Assembly: GCA_023257955.1 (NCBI GenBank)
Contig: JALRAY010000014.1
Coordinates: 1 to 20,958, forward strand
Origin: Amoebophilaceae bacterium
GTDB lineage: Bacteria; Bacteroidota; Bacteroidia; Cytophagales; Amoebophilaceae
Direction of reading: 5' to 3'
DNA length: 20,958 nucleotides
In this document: in pieces, positions 1 to 8,039 of the stretch
How positions within the stretch are numbered: the first letter of the stretch is position 1
How the letters are laid out: every line of letters begins with the position of its first letter
Program-made: the position numbers and the translations under genes
The notes under the pieces: model-generated
Database searches by the model: none
What the model was told of the DNA's origin: nothing
What the model saw: the letters and a program-made list of their open reading frames with translations, nothing else

Positions 1-1941
1 GATGTGGTTACTTGGGAACATACACCTTCTGCAGCTTTAGCTGTAGACCTAAAAGCTGATCCCGCAGGTACTACTATTACTGGAAGTAACCCATCTGTAA
101 ATATAAAAGTGAAAATAAAAAATACTGGCACTACACCACTTACATATGGAGATATTTCACTGGCTTGGACTAACGCGGGTTCTAACGATTTTGAGATAAA
201 AAAGACAGATGGCAACCCTATTGATTTATCAACCTTAGACAACGCCGCTACATTTTTTGGTAAAAATTCAACTGACCCAATAGATACCGCTACCGCGCAA
301 GATTCTATAGAATTCACTGTAACAGCACATAAAGATACAGTAACGGCAAATGCTGATAAAGAGTTCAAACTATCTTTAAAAGACACAAGTGGTAATACCA
401 TTGCGCCTGCGATAACAGTTTGTAAGTGGGAGAAACTAGGCATCCATGCAACACCCGCTCCTGCTATTACAGGCAGTAGTGAAGCAACGTTTAGTTTAAA
501 CAATGATACAGGTACTGAGATAAAATATGGTGATATAACAGTTTACATTACCGCAGGGGATAGCGCATTTTCTGATGCAGCTAATATCGCTAAAACAGGA
601 TCCATGAAGCTGCATACATTTATAGGTGGAGGCACTCCTGAAAACACTGTGCTACCGATAGATGGAACCACAGTAAACATCACCTTACATGCAGGAGATG
701 AGACAATAAAGAATAACGCAGAAAAAAAACTAACAATCTCTTTAGGGGATGATGGAAATTCTACGTTGTACATGGAGGCAAAAGACGTGGTTACTTGGAA
801 GCCGGTGCAACTAGCTATAACACCAGCAGCTGCAGCTATTAAGGGAGATAATTCAGCAACTTTTAAAGTAATGAATAAGACCGGTGCACCCATAAAGTAT
901 GGTGATATGCGTGTAAAATTTACTAATCATGACAAATTTGTAAAAGATGACGATAATGCATTACAAGAAGATGCTACATTTGAACAGCTTGTAGGTGGTG
1001 GTACTACTCTAGATACTGATTTAGTTACTGATATAGATATAAAAGTAAAAGCACGCCCGGATACCATAAATGCTAACACCGCGAAACAACTAGGTATCAG
1101 TATACATAATATTGCGGATAATAAGGAATATACAAGAGTAGATAATATGGTTCAATGGAATCCTACCCCAGTAGCAATAACCTTAGGTGTAGACTCTCCA
1201 ACGCCAGAGATTAGTGGAGATGAAGAAAAAGAGATAACCTTAAAATTCCATCAAACAGCTGGCCCTAAGGTTAAGTATAAAGATGTATATGTGCATGTGA
1301 ATAATGCCGCGGATTTTGTATTCAAAGATGGGACTACATTGGAAGGAAAATATAGTTTAAAAGATCTATTAAGCAAAGGAGAGGATGATAAAATGGAGGA
1401 TGTCGAAGCAACACATAAAATAACCCTAAAAGCAGCTGATAGTACCAAAAGCAATGGTACTACTACAACACTGCAAGTTTCGTTAGGCACTGAGACAATG
1501 ACTACTGCTTACCACAAGGCGGAGCCTATAATCACTTGGGAACCAGCTGCTGCTGCTGTAATAGCATTTAAATTACCAGACGCACCAACAACAATTACTG
1601 GCGATACTACGGCAGCCGTCGTACTCACAAAAACTGATGGAGATCCTAAACAGAACGAGGTACACTTTACGTTTGAAGGACATGGATCCTTTACTTTAGT
1701 TGATGGTACAACATTAAGCGAAAAGATGACCCTAAATCAATTGACTGGCAAAGGAGAAGAGGACGCTGTTGAGGGTACTACTACCCTGCAATTCAAAAGC
1801 AAAGCTGGGGCTAAAAAAGCCAAAACACTAAAAGCGCAAGTAGGTCATACTGTAGGTGGTCATGAGTATGTAACCATGCAAGATATTGTTACGTGGACCA
1901 AGGCGGCACCTGCAGCAAAAACACCCGCAGCATCCGGATAA
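1..1941 (+). CDS. Ig-like tandem-repeat protein, 5' end missing
   Basis: The reading frame is open at the first base, and the codons at 1-15 (Asp-Val-Val-Thr-Trp) repeat a motif found inside the protein, so the gene starts upstream of the window. At least 645 residues are visible. They form about five tandem domains of 119-138 residues, each closing on a conserved Trp (Trp 4, 142, 265, 385, 512 and 631, counted from the codon at position 4). Each domain starts with a segment ending Ile-Thr-Gly or similar, then has a KYGDI/KYKDV-like motif and a Leu/Gly-rich turn. The pattern of alternating hydrophobic strands suggests beta-sandwich (Ig-like) folds. The C-terminus is Ala/Pro/Lys-rich. I do not recognise a named family; a surface or secreted adhesin-like role is inference only. 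A strong terminator follows 16 bases after the stop. Confidence 0.85.
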   Translation, partial: DVVTWEHTPSAALAVDLKADPAGTTITGSNPSVNIKVKIKNTGTTPLTYGDISLAWTNAGSNDFEIKKTDGNPIDLSTLDNAATFFGKNSTDPIDTATAQDSIEFTVTAHKDTVTANADKEFKLSLKDTSGNTIAPAITVCKWEKLGIHATPAPAITGSSEATFSLNNDTGTEIKYGDITVYITAGDSAFSDAANIAKTGSMKLHTFIGGGTPENTVLPIDGTTVNITLHAGDETIKNNAEKKLTISLGDDGNSTLYMEAKDVVTWKPVQLAITPAAAAIKGDNSATFKVMNKTGAPIKYGDMRVKFTNHDKFVKDDDNALQEDATFEQLVGGGTTLDTDLVTDIDIKVKARPDTINANTAKQLGISIHNIADNKEYTRVDNMVQWNPTPVAITLGVDSPTPEISGDEEKEITLKFHQTAGPKVKYKDVYVHVNNAADFVFKDGTTLEGKYSLKDLLSKGEDDKMEDVEATHKITLKAADSTKSNGTTTTLQVSLGTETMTTAYHKAEPIITWEPAAAAVIAFKLPDAPTTITGDTTAAVVLTKTDGDPKQNEVHFTFEGHGSFTLVDGTTLSEKMTLNQLTGKGEEDAVEGTTTLQFKSKAGAKKAKTLKAQVGHTVGGHEYVTMQDIVTWTKAAPAAKTPAASG

Positions 1942-1957
1942 CTTGTATAGACCATAT

Positions 1958-1994
1958 CACACGAGAAGATAATAATCCTTCTCGTGTGTTTTTT
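1958..1994 (+). terminator. Rho-independent terminator after the repeat protein
   Basis: A perfect 11-bp stem (CACACGAGAAG at 1958-1968 with CTTCTCGTGTG at 1978-1988) with a 9-nt loop is followed directly by six T. It lies between the repeat-protein stop and tRNA-Ile, so it separates the two transcripts. Confidence 0.9.
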
Positions 1995-2018
1995 AGATAG
2001 CTAAAACATATACACTCA

Positions 2019-2092
2019 GGGCTTGTAGCTCAGTTGGTTAGAGCGCTACACTGATAATGTAGAGGTCCGTGGTTCAAATCCACGCAAGCCCA
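2019..2092 (+). tRNA. tRNA-Ile (anticodon GAT)
   Basis: A complete 74-nt cloverleaf is present. The acceptor stem is GGGCTTG/CAAGCCC (2019-2025 and 2085-2091) with discriminator A at 2092. The anticodon stem is CTACA/TGTAG and the 7-nt loop carries GAT at 2053-2055. The T arm contains GGTTCAAATCC. The 3' CCA is not encoded. In many bacteria this tRNA sits in the rRNA spacer with tRNA-Ala; here it stands alone, with no rRNA in the window. Confidence 0.97.
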
Positions 2093-2128
2093 CTTTATAA
2101 CCCTCATTCCGGCATTGCCCCCCATCAT

Positions 2129-2456
2129 GTCATTGCGAGGAGCCGCAGGCGACGAAGCAAACCAGACGCAGTGTTGTCCCCAAAACCGTCATTGCGAGGA
2201 GCCGAAGGCGACGAAGGCGACGAAGCAATCCAGACGCAGTGTTGTCCCCAAAACCGTCATTGCGAGGAGCCGCAGGCGACGAAGCAACCTATGATGTGTT
2301 GTTACGTATGGATTGCTTCGCTCCGCTCGCAATGACGGAAGGGAAAACGTAATTGCGAGGAGCCACAGGCGACGAAGCAAACCAGACGCTATGTACTATC
2401 GCCGCATACGCACAAGCCACGCATGGATTGCTGCGCTCCGCTCGCAATGACGGAAG
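2129..2456. repeat. Palindromic interspersed repeat cluster
   Basis: Several copies of an element with the core GTCATTGCGAGGAGCC followed by GCAGGCGACGAAGCAA occur here. Direct copies begin at 2129, 2188, 2256 and about 2350. Inverted copies (GATTGCTTCGCTCCGCTCGC and its variant with CTGCG) lie at 2311-2338 and 2426-2453. The first three direct copies share the linker CAGACGCAGTGTTGTCCCC, giving units of 59 and 68 bp; the second carries an extra 9 bases (GCGACGAAG duplicated). Direct and inverted copies can fold into long hairpins. Related copies occur at 9981-10230, 10680-10705 and, degenerate, at 12845-12945. It resembles REP/MITE-like elements and is non-coding. Confidence 0.9.
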
Positions 2457-2495
2457 AGACGCATTGCCACATGCACACAGCGGCTTACAAGCCAC

Positions 2496-2706
2496 TTATC
2501 TAACAAAGGGAAGCAAAAACCAACCTACGCCCATAACACAATACCCCCTCATCCCCACCACCAACGGCATAAAAAAACCCTTCAGCCAACTAAACCCAGA
2601 AGAAGCCCAACTCCTAGCAAAAGAAGGCAAGTGGGAAGTGAGCGCTGAAGGCGCATTGCAATACCTAGGCATGCGCGGAAGAGGCGGCATGCAAAAAATA
2701 AGATAG
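2496..2706 (+). pseudogene. Possible remnant of an upstream coding segment
   Basis: This is the unique 3' part of a frame that runs out of the repeat cluster, so the ATG at 2353 inside a repeat is unlikely to be genuine. About 70 residues look protein-like and share the C-rich codon use of the large gene that follows. They include PFSQLNPEEAQLLAKEGKW and a Gly/Arg-rich end before the stop at 2706. The frame of the following gene is itself open, without any ATG, GTG or TTG, from 2748 to its ATG at 2835. This segment may therefore be the broken 5' part of that gene. I recognise no domain, and the call is tentative. Confidence 0.3.
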
Positions 2707-2834
2707 TAAAAGTTGACGAGCTCTAAGAAGTCTCAATACCCACCTAAACAGGCGAGACCCAAGTAGCCCACGTCTATTGCGCGCCGCAAGGGAAGGTCAT
2801 CACCGGCCATCAAGAAAAGCTAAACAGAAGCCGC

Positions 2835-5800
2835 ATGAACAAAAACGTGACGGTAGAGATCACCAAAGTTGAAAGAGGTGAACCCATCAGCTGTACACAG
2901 TTGGCAGAAGACGGCTATGAACTACAAGAAGACCTATCCACCGTAAGCAGCGATGACACCGACCGCCTCTTAATCACCATTGCCATACCCGAGAACGACC
3001 CCGTAGAACTGTGCGTAGAAGGCAGCATCAAGATATTTTTGGAAGACGATGCATCCTCCAGCAACCCCCTAACCAGTTTACCACGCAGGAGCACCTCCAC
3101 CGCCTCCTCTGGTTATCCAAACGCCAAGGCCATGCAAAAGCGACCAAGCCAAGGCTCTATAACCTCACCGGATCCGCTGCCTGTACCGCAAGCAGGTGCA
3201 GCAACACCCAAGCAAACCCCAGCAAAAGCTCAATCCCCAGCTCAATCCCCAAGCTCCTCCTCATCAGGGTCACCAGCAAAGAGCGGCGCAAGAGCCAGTA
3301 TAGCCAAAGGAAAATCCTTGGCTCGCCAGTTGACCCAAGATGCTACCCAATCAGGAAGAGCATCGGTAAAGCCCGCAGCCAAAAGCAAAGCAGAAGGAAT
3401 TACGCCCCAAGCAACGGCTTTAACTCCGATAACAGAAGGCAACTCCGGAGCGCAACCCGCGGCCAAGGCCGCAGCCCCCAAGCGCACCACCACCAAAGGC
3501 GCCGCTTCTGCGACTCCTAAAGCAGCCTCCGCGAAAGCCAGCCAAGCATCAGCAGCGGCAGCACCGGAAGAAGTGATACACCATCTCTTGAAAGCAGACA
3601 CCACTGCATATAAGGGAAAGACTATCCTAGAGAAAGACGCCCTAGCCAAGATGTTAGCAGGCAACATGCCTCTAGCAGAAACCCAAAGCAAAATCATCCC
3701 CTTCTTTGGACACGACAAGCCAGAGAAAGACAACGGCTGCAGGTTTCTCTCCAACTTCTATGACAAAGAAGGCATGACACCTATCACCCTGACCTTCGAA
3801 GGCAAAACCTACACCTTTCCATCCGTAGAAGTCCAATACCAATGCCGCAAAAGCCTATTAAGCCGATCAGAAGCAGGAAAAGCAGCGAACCAAGCAGAGG
3901 TGATAGAAGCATTTGTAGCATGTACAGACGCTAAATCCTCCAAAAAACTAGCCAACGACAAATACTTCTCCTTCGATGCCCGTAACCTGGACCAAATGGA
4001 CACCATCATGTTCGAAGGCCTGTTGCAGAAGTTTCCCAACGATCCAACAAACCCCATGACCCAAAAGCTCCTGCGCACTGGCAATAGTATCCTCATCGAA
4101 GGTAACGAGTGGGGAGATACCAATTGGGGCATGGTCTATGATGCCGAGAACCAAACCTTTGAAGGCGACAACAAGCTTGGTAAGATGTTGATGCTGATTC
4201 GGCATGCGCGCAGCCAAGGTCAAACGGACAGCGATATAGATAGAAGCGCTTGGCAAAAGCAGACCATGGATAACTTGCTTACTGGACGTTTATTCAAATC
4301 AGCAGCCAAATCACCGCAAGTAACCTTACCCCAAGAAGCCTTTGCAGTAGGCATTCCATATAAGCTAATGACCCCTTCCTCCAAAGACGTAGCCTGGGTA
4401 CAATCACTATACACAGGAACCGCTATAGACAGCCAGCAAATCAGCAAAGTGGAGAAGATCAGAAGTAGAGCCATGTACAAAGGATACGATAGTAAACTCA
4501 GTTTACTAGATCGCAGAAAAGGCAACTGGATTTTTGATCCCAAATGGAAGGCTGACGCTTTAGATAAAGCGATCGCTAACTGTGTGTCAGAAATAGCAGC
4601 GAAGCAACAAGCATCAGAGCAGGAAGGCATCACCGCAGACGAAAAAGCCAAGCTAGAGAAAGACATCAAAAAGCTAAAGCAGCAAAAGGAAGCTCTGGAG
4701 AAAAAGCTAGAAGAAGTCCCCTTGCGCGAAGCTGTGCATAACCGCCTCATGGACTTAGTGACCGACTCCAGATTAACGGAAGACCTAACAGGCGTAAAAG
4801 AAGTATGGCTCTGGCATGGCACATCTAAAGCCGCTGCCGATGGCGTGATGAAATCAGGTTTTGCCAGCTTAGCTAGTAGAGATGAAGGTTTTTATGGAAA
4901 AGGCTTATACTTCAGCAGCAACCTAGGCTCTATCCAGAAGGCCTATACCCCAGAAGTATTGCTCTTAAGCAAGGTGTGCTTCTATTCCGCATACCCCGTT
5001 GCTAAGTCCTGGGACCTACAAGACCTGTACAACAAGAACAATCACGATAACCATGACATCCACTACGTGCCTACCGTCAGAAAACCGTTACCCAAAGAGG
5101 TATATGATGCCCTTAAATCATCCCCAGGTGCGTATAGATCTATACCGGATGATCCCACAAAAGCGCGCAACTACCCCATTGATGAAGCAGCTGCTATCCC
5201 CATCGCAGACGAGTTTGTAGTCTTTGACCCCAGCCAGATACTGCTTTCCTATCGCATAGAAACGGAACCAGGTGCTAAATCATCCAAACAATTTTATGAA
5301 GTGATAGCCACCAAAGAAGAAAAAGCTAAAACCCAAGAAGACAAACTAACGGCAGGCCTAAAAGTAGCCACCATCACCCAACAAAAGTTAGATGATCCCA
5401 ACAAAGTCCTGACCGTAGACGAAAGCATAGCTGTACTCAAAAACTGCCTAGAGATGGGTAAACAACGTGCCAAAGACGCCGAAGGCAAAGACTTACTCAT
5501 CTTCATAGGGAATACAGGCGCTGGAAAAAGCACTACCGTCAACTACCTAGCAGGTTGTGAGATGGAATACGTAGACATGGAAGACCTAGGCCTAGAAGGC
5601 GAAGGAGAGATCGTACGCGTAAAAGAAGGCTCCGAAAAATCAGAAATCATGTCCATAGGCTATACCAACGTATCACGGACCTTTGTACCCACCATCGCAA
5701 CTGATACCACCAAAGCAGGTGGCAAAGAATATACCTTCACCTACTGCGATTGCCCTGGCTTTTGGGACAATAGAGGCCCAGAGATCAACATTGCCAATGC

Positions 5801-6089
5801 AGCCAACATACAAGCCACCGTAAGCGCTGCCAAGAGCGTAAGGATGGTATTACTATTAAACTACCATTCCCTAAAAGCAGATCGCAGCCGCGGATTGAAA
5901 GAAACTAACCGCATTCTGCTAGAGATGCTAGGCGGTAACGAAGCTACTATAGAAGACGAAATGCGCGCAGCATTCCACAAACAGCAAGCAGGTAGCAAGC
6001 AAGACACAGCAGCAACAAGCAGAGGCTCCATCTCACAAGACCCAGCAGCATTCGCTCAACGTATCGCCGAGCAGCAAGCTAAAAAGTGA
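2835..6089 (+). CDS. NADAR-PARP-GTPase multidomain protein
   Basis: This 1,084-residue protein shows several modules in order. An acidic N-terminal segment and a Ser/Ala/Pro/Lys-rich linker (about 85-250) come first. A NADAR domain follows (about 290-456), with FLSNFY, VEVQYQ and EGNEWGDTNWGM. A PARP-type ADP-ribosyltransferase domain spans about 505-805, interrupted by a Lys/Glu coiled coil (about 590-635). Its H-Y-E triad appears intact: His661 in LWHGT, Tyr692 in YGKGLYFS, Glu793 in DEFVVFDPSQ. An AIG1-like GTPase domain follows, with P-loop GNTGAGKS (892-899) and DCPG (972-975). The stop at 6087 falls inside the GTPase module and probably reflects a one-base indel (see findings). ATG 2835 is the only canonical start after the in-frame stop at 2745. 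The PARP domain would transfer ADP-ribose from NAD+; NADAR relatives remove ADP-ribose from guanine. Target and cellular location are unknown; a host-directed effector is inference. Confidence 0.88.
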   Translation: MNKNVTVEITKVERGEPISCTQLAEDGYELQEDLSTVSSDDTDRLLITIAIPENDPVELCVEGSIKIFLEDDASSSNPLTSLPRRSTSTASSGYPNAKAMQKRPSQGSITSPDPLPVPQAGAATPKQTPAKAQSPAQSPSSSSSGSPAKSGARASIAKGKSLARQLTQDATQSGRASVKPAAKSKAEGITPQATALTPITEGNSGAQPAAKAAAPKRTTTKGAASATPKAASAKASQASAAAAPEEVIHHLLKADTTAYKGKTILEKDALAKMLAGNMPLAETQSKIIPFFGHDKPEKDNGCRFLSNFYDKEGMTPITLTFEGKTYTFPSVEVQYQCRKSLLSRSEAGKAANQAEVIEAFVACTDAKSSKKLANDKYFSFDARNLDQMDTIMFEGLLQKFPNDPTNPMTQKLLRTGNSILIEGNEWGDTNWGMVYDAENQTFEGDNKLGKMLMLIRHARSQGQTDSDIDRSAWQKQTMDNLLTGRLFKSAAKSPQVTLPQEAFAVGIPYKLMTPSSKDVAWVQSLYTGTAIDSQQISKVEKIRSRAMYKGYDSKLSLLDRRKGNWIFDPKWKADALDKAIANCVSEIAAKQQASEQEGITADEKAKLEKDIKKLKQQKEALEKKLEEVPLREAVHNRLMDLVTDSRLTEDLTGVKEVWLWHGTSKAAADGVMKSGFASLASRDEGFYGKGLYFSSNLGSIQKAYTPEVLLLSKVCFYSAYPVAKSWDLQDLYNKNNHDNHDIHYVPTVRKPLPKEVYDALKSSPGAYRSIPDDPTKARNYPIDEAAAIPIADEFVVFDPSQILLSYRIETEPGAKSSKQFYEVIATKEEKAKTQEDKLTAGLKVATITQQKLDDPNKVLTVDESIAVLKNCLEMGKQRAKDAEGKDLLIFIGNTGAGKSTTVNYLAGCEMEYVDMEDLGLEGEGEIVRVKEGSEKSEIMSIGYTNVSRTFVPTIATDTTKAGGKEYTFTYCDCPGFWDNRGPEINIANAANIQATVSAAKSVRMVLLLNYHSLKADRSRGLKETNRILLEMLGGNEATIEDEMRAAFHKQQAGSKQDTAATSRGSISQDPAAFAQRIAEQQAKK

Positions 6090-6614
6090 AGCAAAGCCTG
6101 AAATCAGCGCTTATCTGCATCACCCCAAGTACCCACCGATGGAATCAGCTCCCCCAAGAACCTAACCAAGCTCCGCAACAACTTCAAAGACTTTCCATTA
6201 TTTGAAGGCCAAGACATAATCACCTTTGACGTATGGGATGAAACCATCCCCGGCGGCATCACACGGCAAGAAATACTAGCCAGGATAGCCAAATTACAAC
6301 CCATCGCAAATCCGAAAACAGCCTTTAAAACGGTACTACAAAGCAGCGATGAGAGCCGGCTGCGAGAAATAGGCCAAGAGCTGAACCAACGCGTAACCAC
6401 AGGCATTCAGAGCAACGCATGGGCCCAAGTAAAGAACGTACTCACCACCTTTGAGACGTTAAAAGCCATAGAACATGCCTACACTCAAAACATCTACCAA
6501 GAAATCCATAGCAACCTACAACAGCGGTTAGGTATCCTATCTACCCAAATCAAGAACCTATGTATCAATGGGAACTATTCCGCAGCAGATGAAGAACTCA
6601 AGAAGCTATCAGAT

Positions 6615-7268
6615 ATGTCCCAGCAGTTTTCTGTTCTACCAGCTTGTAGCCGTTATGTAGATCTGTACAAAGAAAATGTAGCCTATGTGAAGCAGTCCAA
6701 AGACAGCGCCGAGAAGCTGCAAGCAGAGCTCCAAAAATTAGCCGCCAACAAAGATGAGCTAGGCAAGGTGAAATTCCTGCTAGCGCAACAGCAGGAGAAA
6801 ATCAATTCTGTATCTACAGCATTAGAGCAAACAAAGCAAGAGGTAGCCACCTTGAAAACAACCTATACACAAGATCAGGCAAACTTAAAAGCTGACTATG
6901 AACGCGATATTAATCGCTTGAAACGAGAAGGCGCGGGTTTGCATGTACAAGAGCGAGAGAAAGCAAGAAAAATAGCCTACGAAAGTGATAAAGCATCGCT
7001 AACTGATAAGCACCAAGAATCCCTAGCGCAATACCAGCAAGTGCAAAAGCAACAAGAAGAAAGCCTTACCCAGCTGCGTGTAGAAGAACAAAAACTAGTA
7101 GCCCAGCAACACGACCTGGAAAAAGCAGCAAAAAGAGGCAACGTAGACCAAAAAATTAGAGCTAAAACAAATCCTAGGCAACAACTACGTAGGCGCAGAA
7201 GCCTGGGAGAAACTAGCTATTACCGTATCACCAAAAGACCTACCTGCTATATCCGACGACCTTCTTAG
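6615..7268 (+). CDS. Coiled-coil segment, probably part of the preceding gene
   Basis: The ATG at 6615 gives 217 residues dominated by Gln/Lys/Glu/Ala heptad-like coiled coil. The same frame is open back to 6102 without a start codon; that 513-base extension encodes a plausible continuation of the GTPase region, including FPLFEGQDIITFDVWDE and a helical stretch. This argues that 6615 is not a real start and that the segment is the middle of the protein beginning at 2835, disconnected by indels. From about 7155 the frame gives a basic, low-quality tail rich in Arg. Frame +1 from 7150 instead gives a sensible sequence running into the next ORF. The coiled coil suggests oligomerisation or partner binding. 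Confidence 0.6.
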   Translation: MSQQFSVLPACSRYVDLYKENVAYVKQSKDSAEKLQAELQKLAANKDELGKVKFLLAQQQEKINSVSTALEQTKQEVATLKTTYTQDQANLKADYERDINRLKREGAGLHVQEREKARKIAYESDKASLTDKHQESLAQYQQVQKQQEESLTQLRVEEQKLVAQQHDLEKAAKRGNVDQKIRAKTNPRQQLRRRRSLGETSYYRITKRPTCYIRRPS

Positions 7269-7281
7269 CCGCGTAAAAGCC

Positions 7282-7830
7282 ATGCAAACCAAAGGCGAGC
7301 ACCCCATCTTGGTACTAGACCTAGGCAAAAGCATCAAAGAGATGGAGAGGCTATGCCAAGCAAAAGGCATAACCGCTTTGAGTACAAAATATGGAGGAGA
7401 TGAAAAACTCCGCGCAGAAACCTGCTACAGCGCCGCAGGCCCGGCAGTGCCCCGTTGGCTGCTCTTACCCGGCTCAGACCACGGCGTATTGCCAGGCAGT
7501 AGGGATAAGAGATATGCATATCAAGTAAAATACATGGAAGCCAACTACCCCGGGTATGAAGTAGGGGGAGCCCGCGAGTTAGTAACCCTTGCCATGCTAA
7601 AATATCTCAACGATGGGACCGTGTTGTTTCCTGAAGAACCTTGGACATATGGTAGATGCAAAGAAATCTTTCAGACAGGAGAATGGGGAGGAAAAGATTG
7701 GCGCATATGCTTAGGGTGTAACGAAAAACCGGCAGCTCTAGGCTTTTCTGCCGCTGGCCTCGTCGCCGACGATCGCCCCCACTACCGCGGGTTGTGGGCT
7801 GTTTGTCCGTTTTTGCCGGCTCGGCTCTGA
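7282..7830 (+). CDS. C-terminal domain fragment of the effector gene
   Basis: The ATG at 7282 gives 182 residues, but the frame is open and protein-like back to 7150 (GAEAWEKLAITVSPKDLP and onward). The N-terminus is therefore probably artificial and the segment belongs to the preceding coiled-coil frame. Visible motifs include PGSDHGVLPGSRDKRYAYQ, a Tyr/Gly-rich YPGYEVGGARE, EEPWTYGRCKE and an end resembling a compact beta module (GFSAAGLVADDRPHY). I have a vague recollection of similar C-terminal modules in proteins of amoeba-associated bacteria, which I cannot verify here. No catalytic function can be assigned. An AT-rich hairpin lies 122 bases after the stop. Confidence 0.6.
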   Translation: MQTKGEHPILVLDLGKSIKEMERLCQAKGITALSTKYGGDEKLRAETCYSAAGPAVPRWLLLPGSDHGVLPGSRDKRYAYQVKYMEANYPGYEVGGARELVTLAMLKYLNDGTVLFPEEPWTYGRCKEIFQTGEWGGKDWRICLGCNEKPAALGFSAAGLVADDRPHYRGLWAVCPFLPARL

Positions 7831-7951
7831 AAAAAAATCCTTGACCCTTGGCCCTTGATCCTTGTTCCTTTTGCCATTGTGGGGTGTGGGGCGTTGTAGC
7901 CAGGAATAGTAGGTCGGCGTATCTTGGTGTCGTATGGTATAGCGTTTTTGA

Positions 7952-7976
7952 GAAAAATTTTCGCAGAAAATTTTTC
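7952..7976. terminator. AT-rich hairpin, possible terminator
   Basis: GAAAAATTTTC (7952-7962) and GAAAATTTTTC (7966-7976) pair perfectly over 11 bp around a 3-nt loop, followed by a T-rich stretch. It lies 122 bases after the effector stop. The stem has few G-C pairs, so terminator activity is uncertain. Confidence 0.4.
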
Positions 7977-8039
7977 CGGTTTTACTTTTTTTAACTATTT
8001 GTAAGTGTGTATCGCTGTGTGGCAAAAAGGGCTTTGTAA

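Noticed and set aside
2069..2335. 88-residue ORF on the plus strand
   Set aside because: It begins inside tRNA-Ile and translates repeat copies; it is not a gene.
3011..3520. 169-residue ORF on the plus strand
   Set aside because: It is an out-of-frame reading of the same linker, with no domain.
3242..3754. 170-residue ORF on the minus strand
   Set aside because: It is antisense to the low-complexity Ser/Ala/Pro linker of the effector; open frames there follow from base composition.
4220..4822. 200-residue ORF on the minus strand
   Set aside because: It is antisense to the PARP region, which has clear motifs; the antisense product is hydrophobic Ser/Leu-rich with no recognisable domain.
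6081..6089. Programmed -1 frameshift site (AAAAAG before TGA)
   Set aside because: A -1 slip here does enter a coding frame, but the heptamer is not canonical (T AAA AAG) and a second +1 shift is needed 40 bases later. A pair of indels is simpler.
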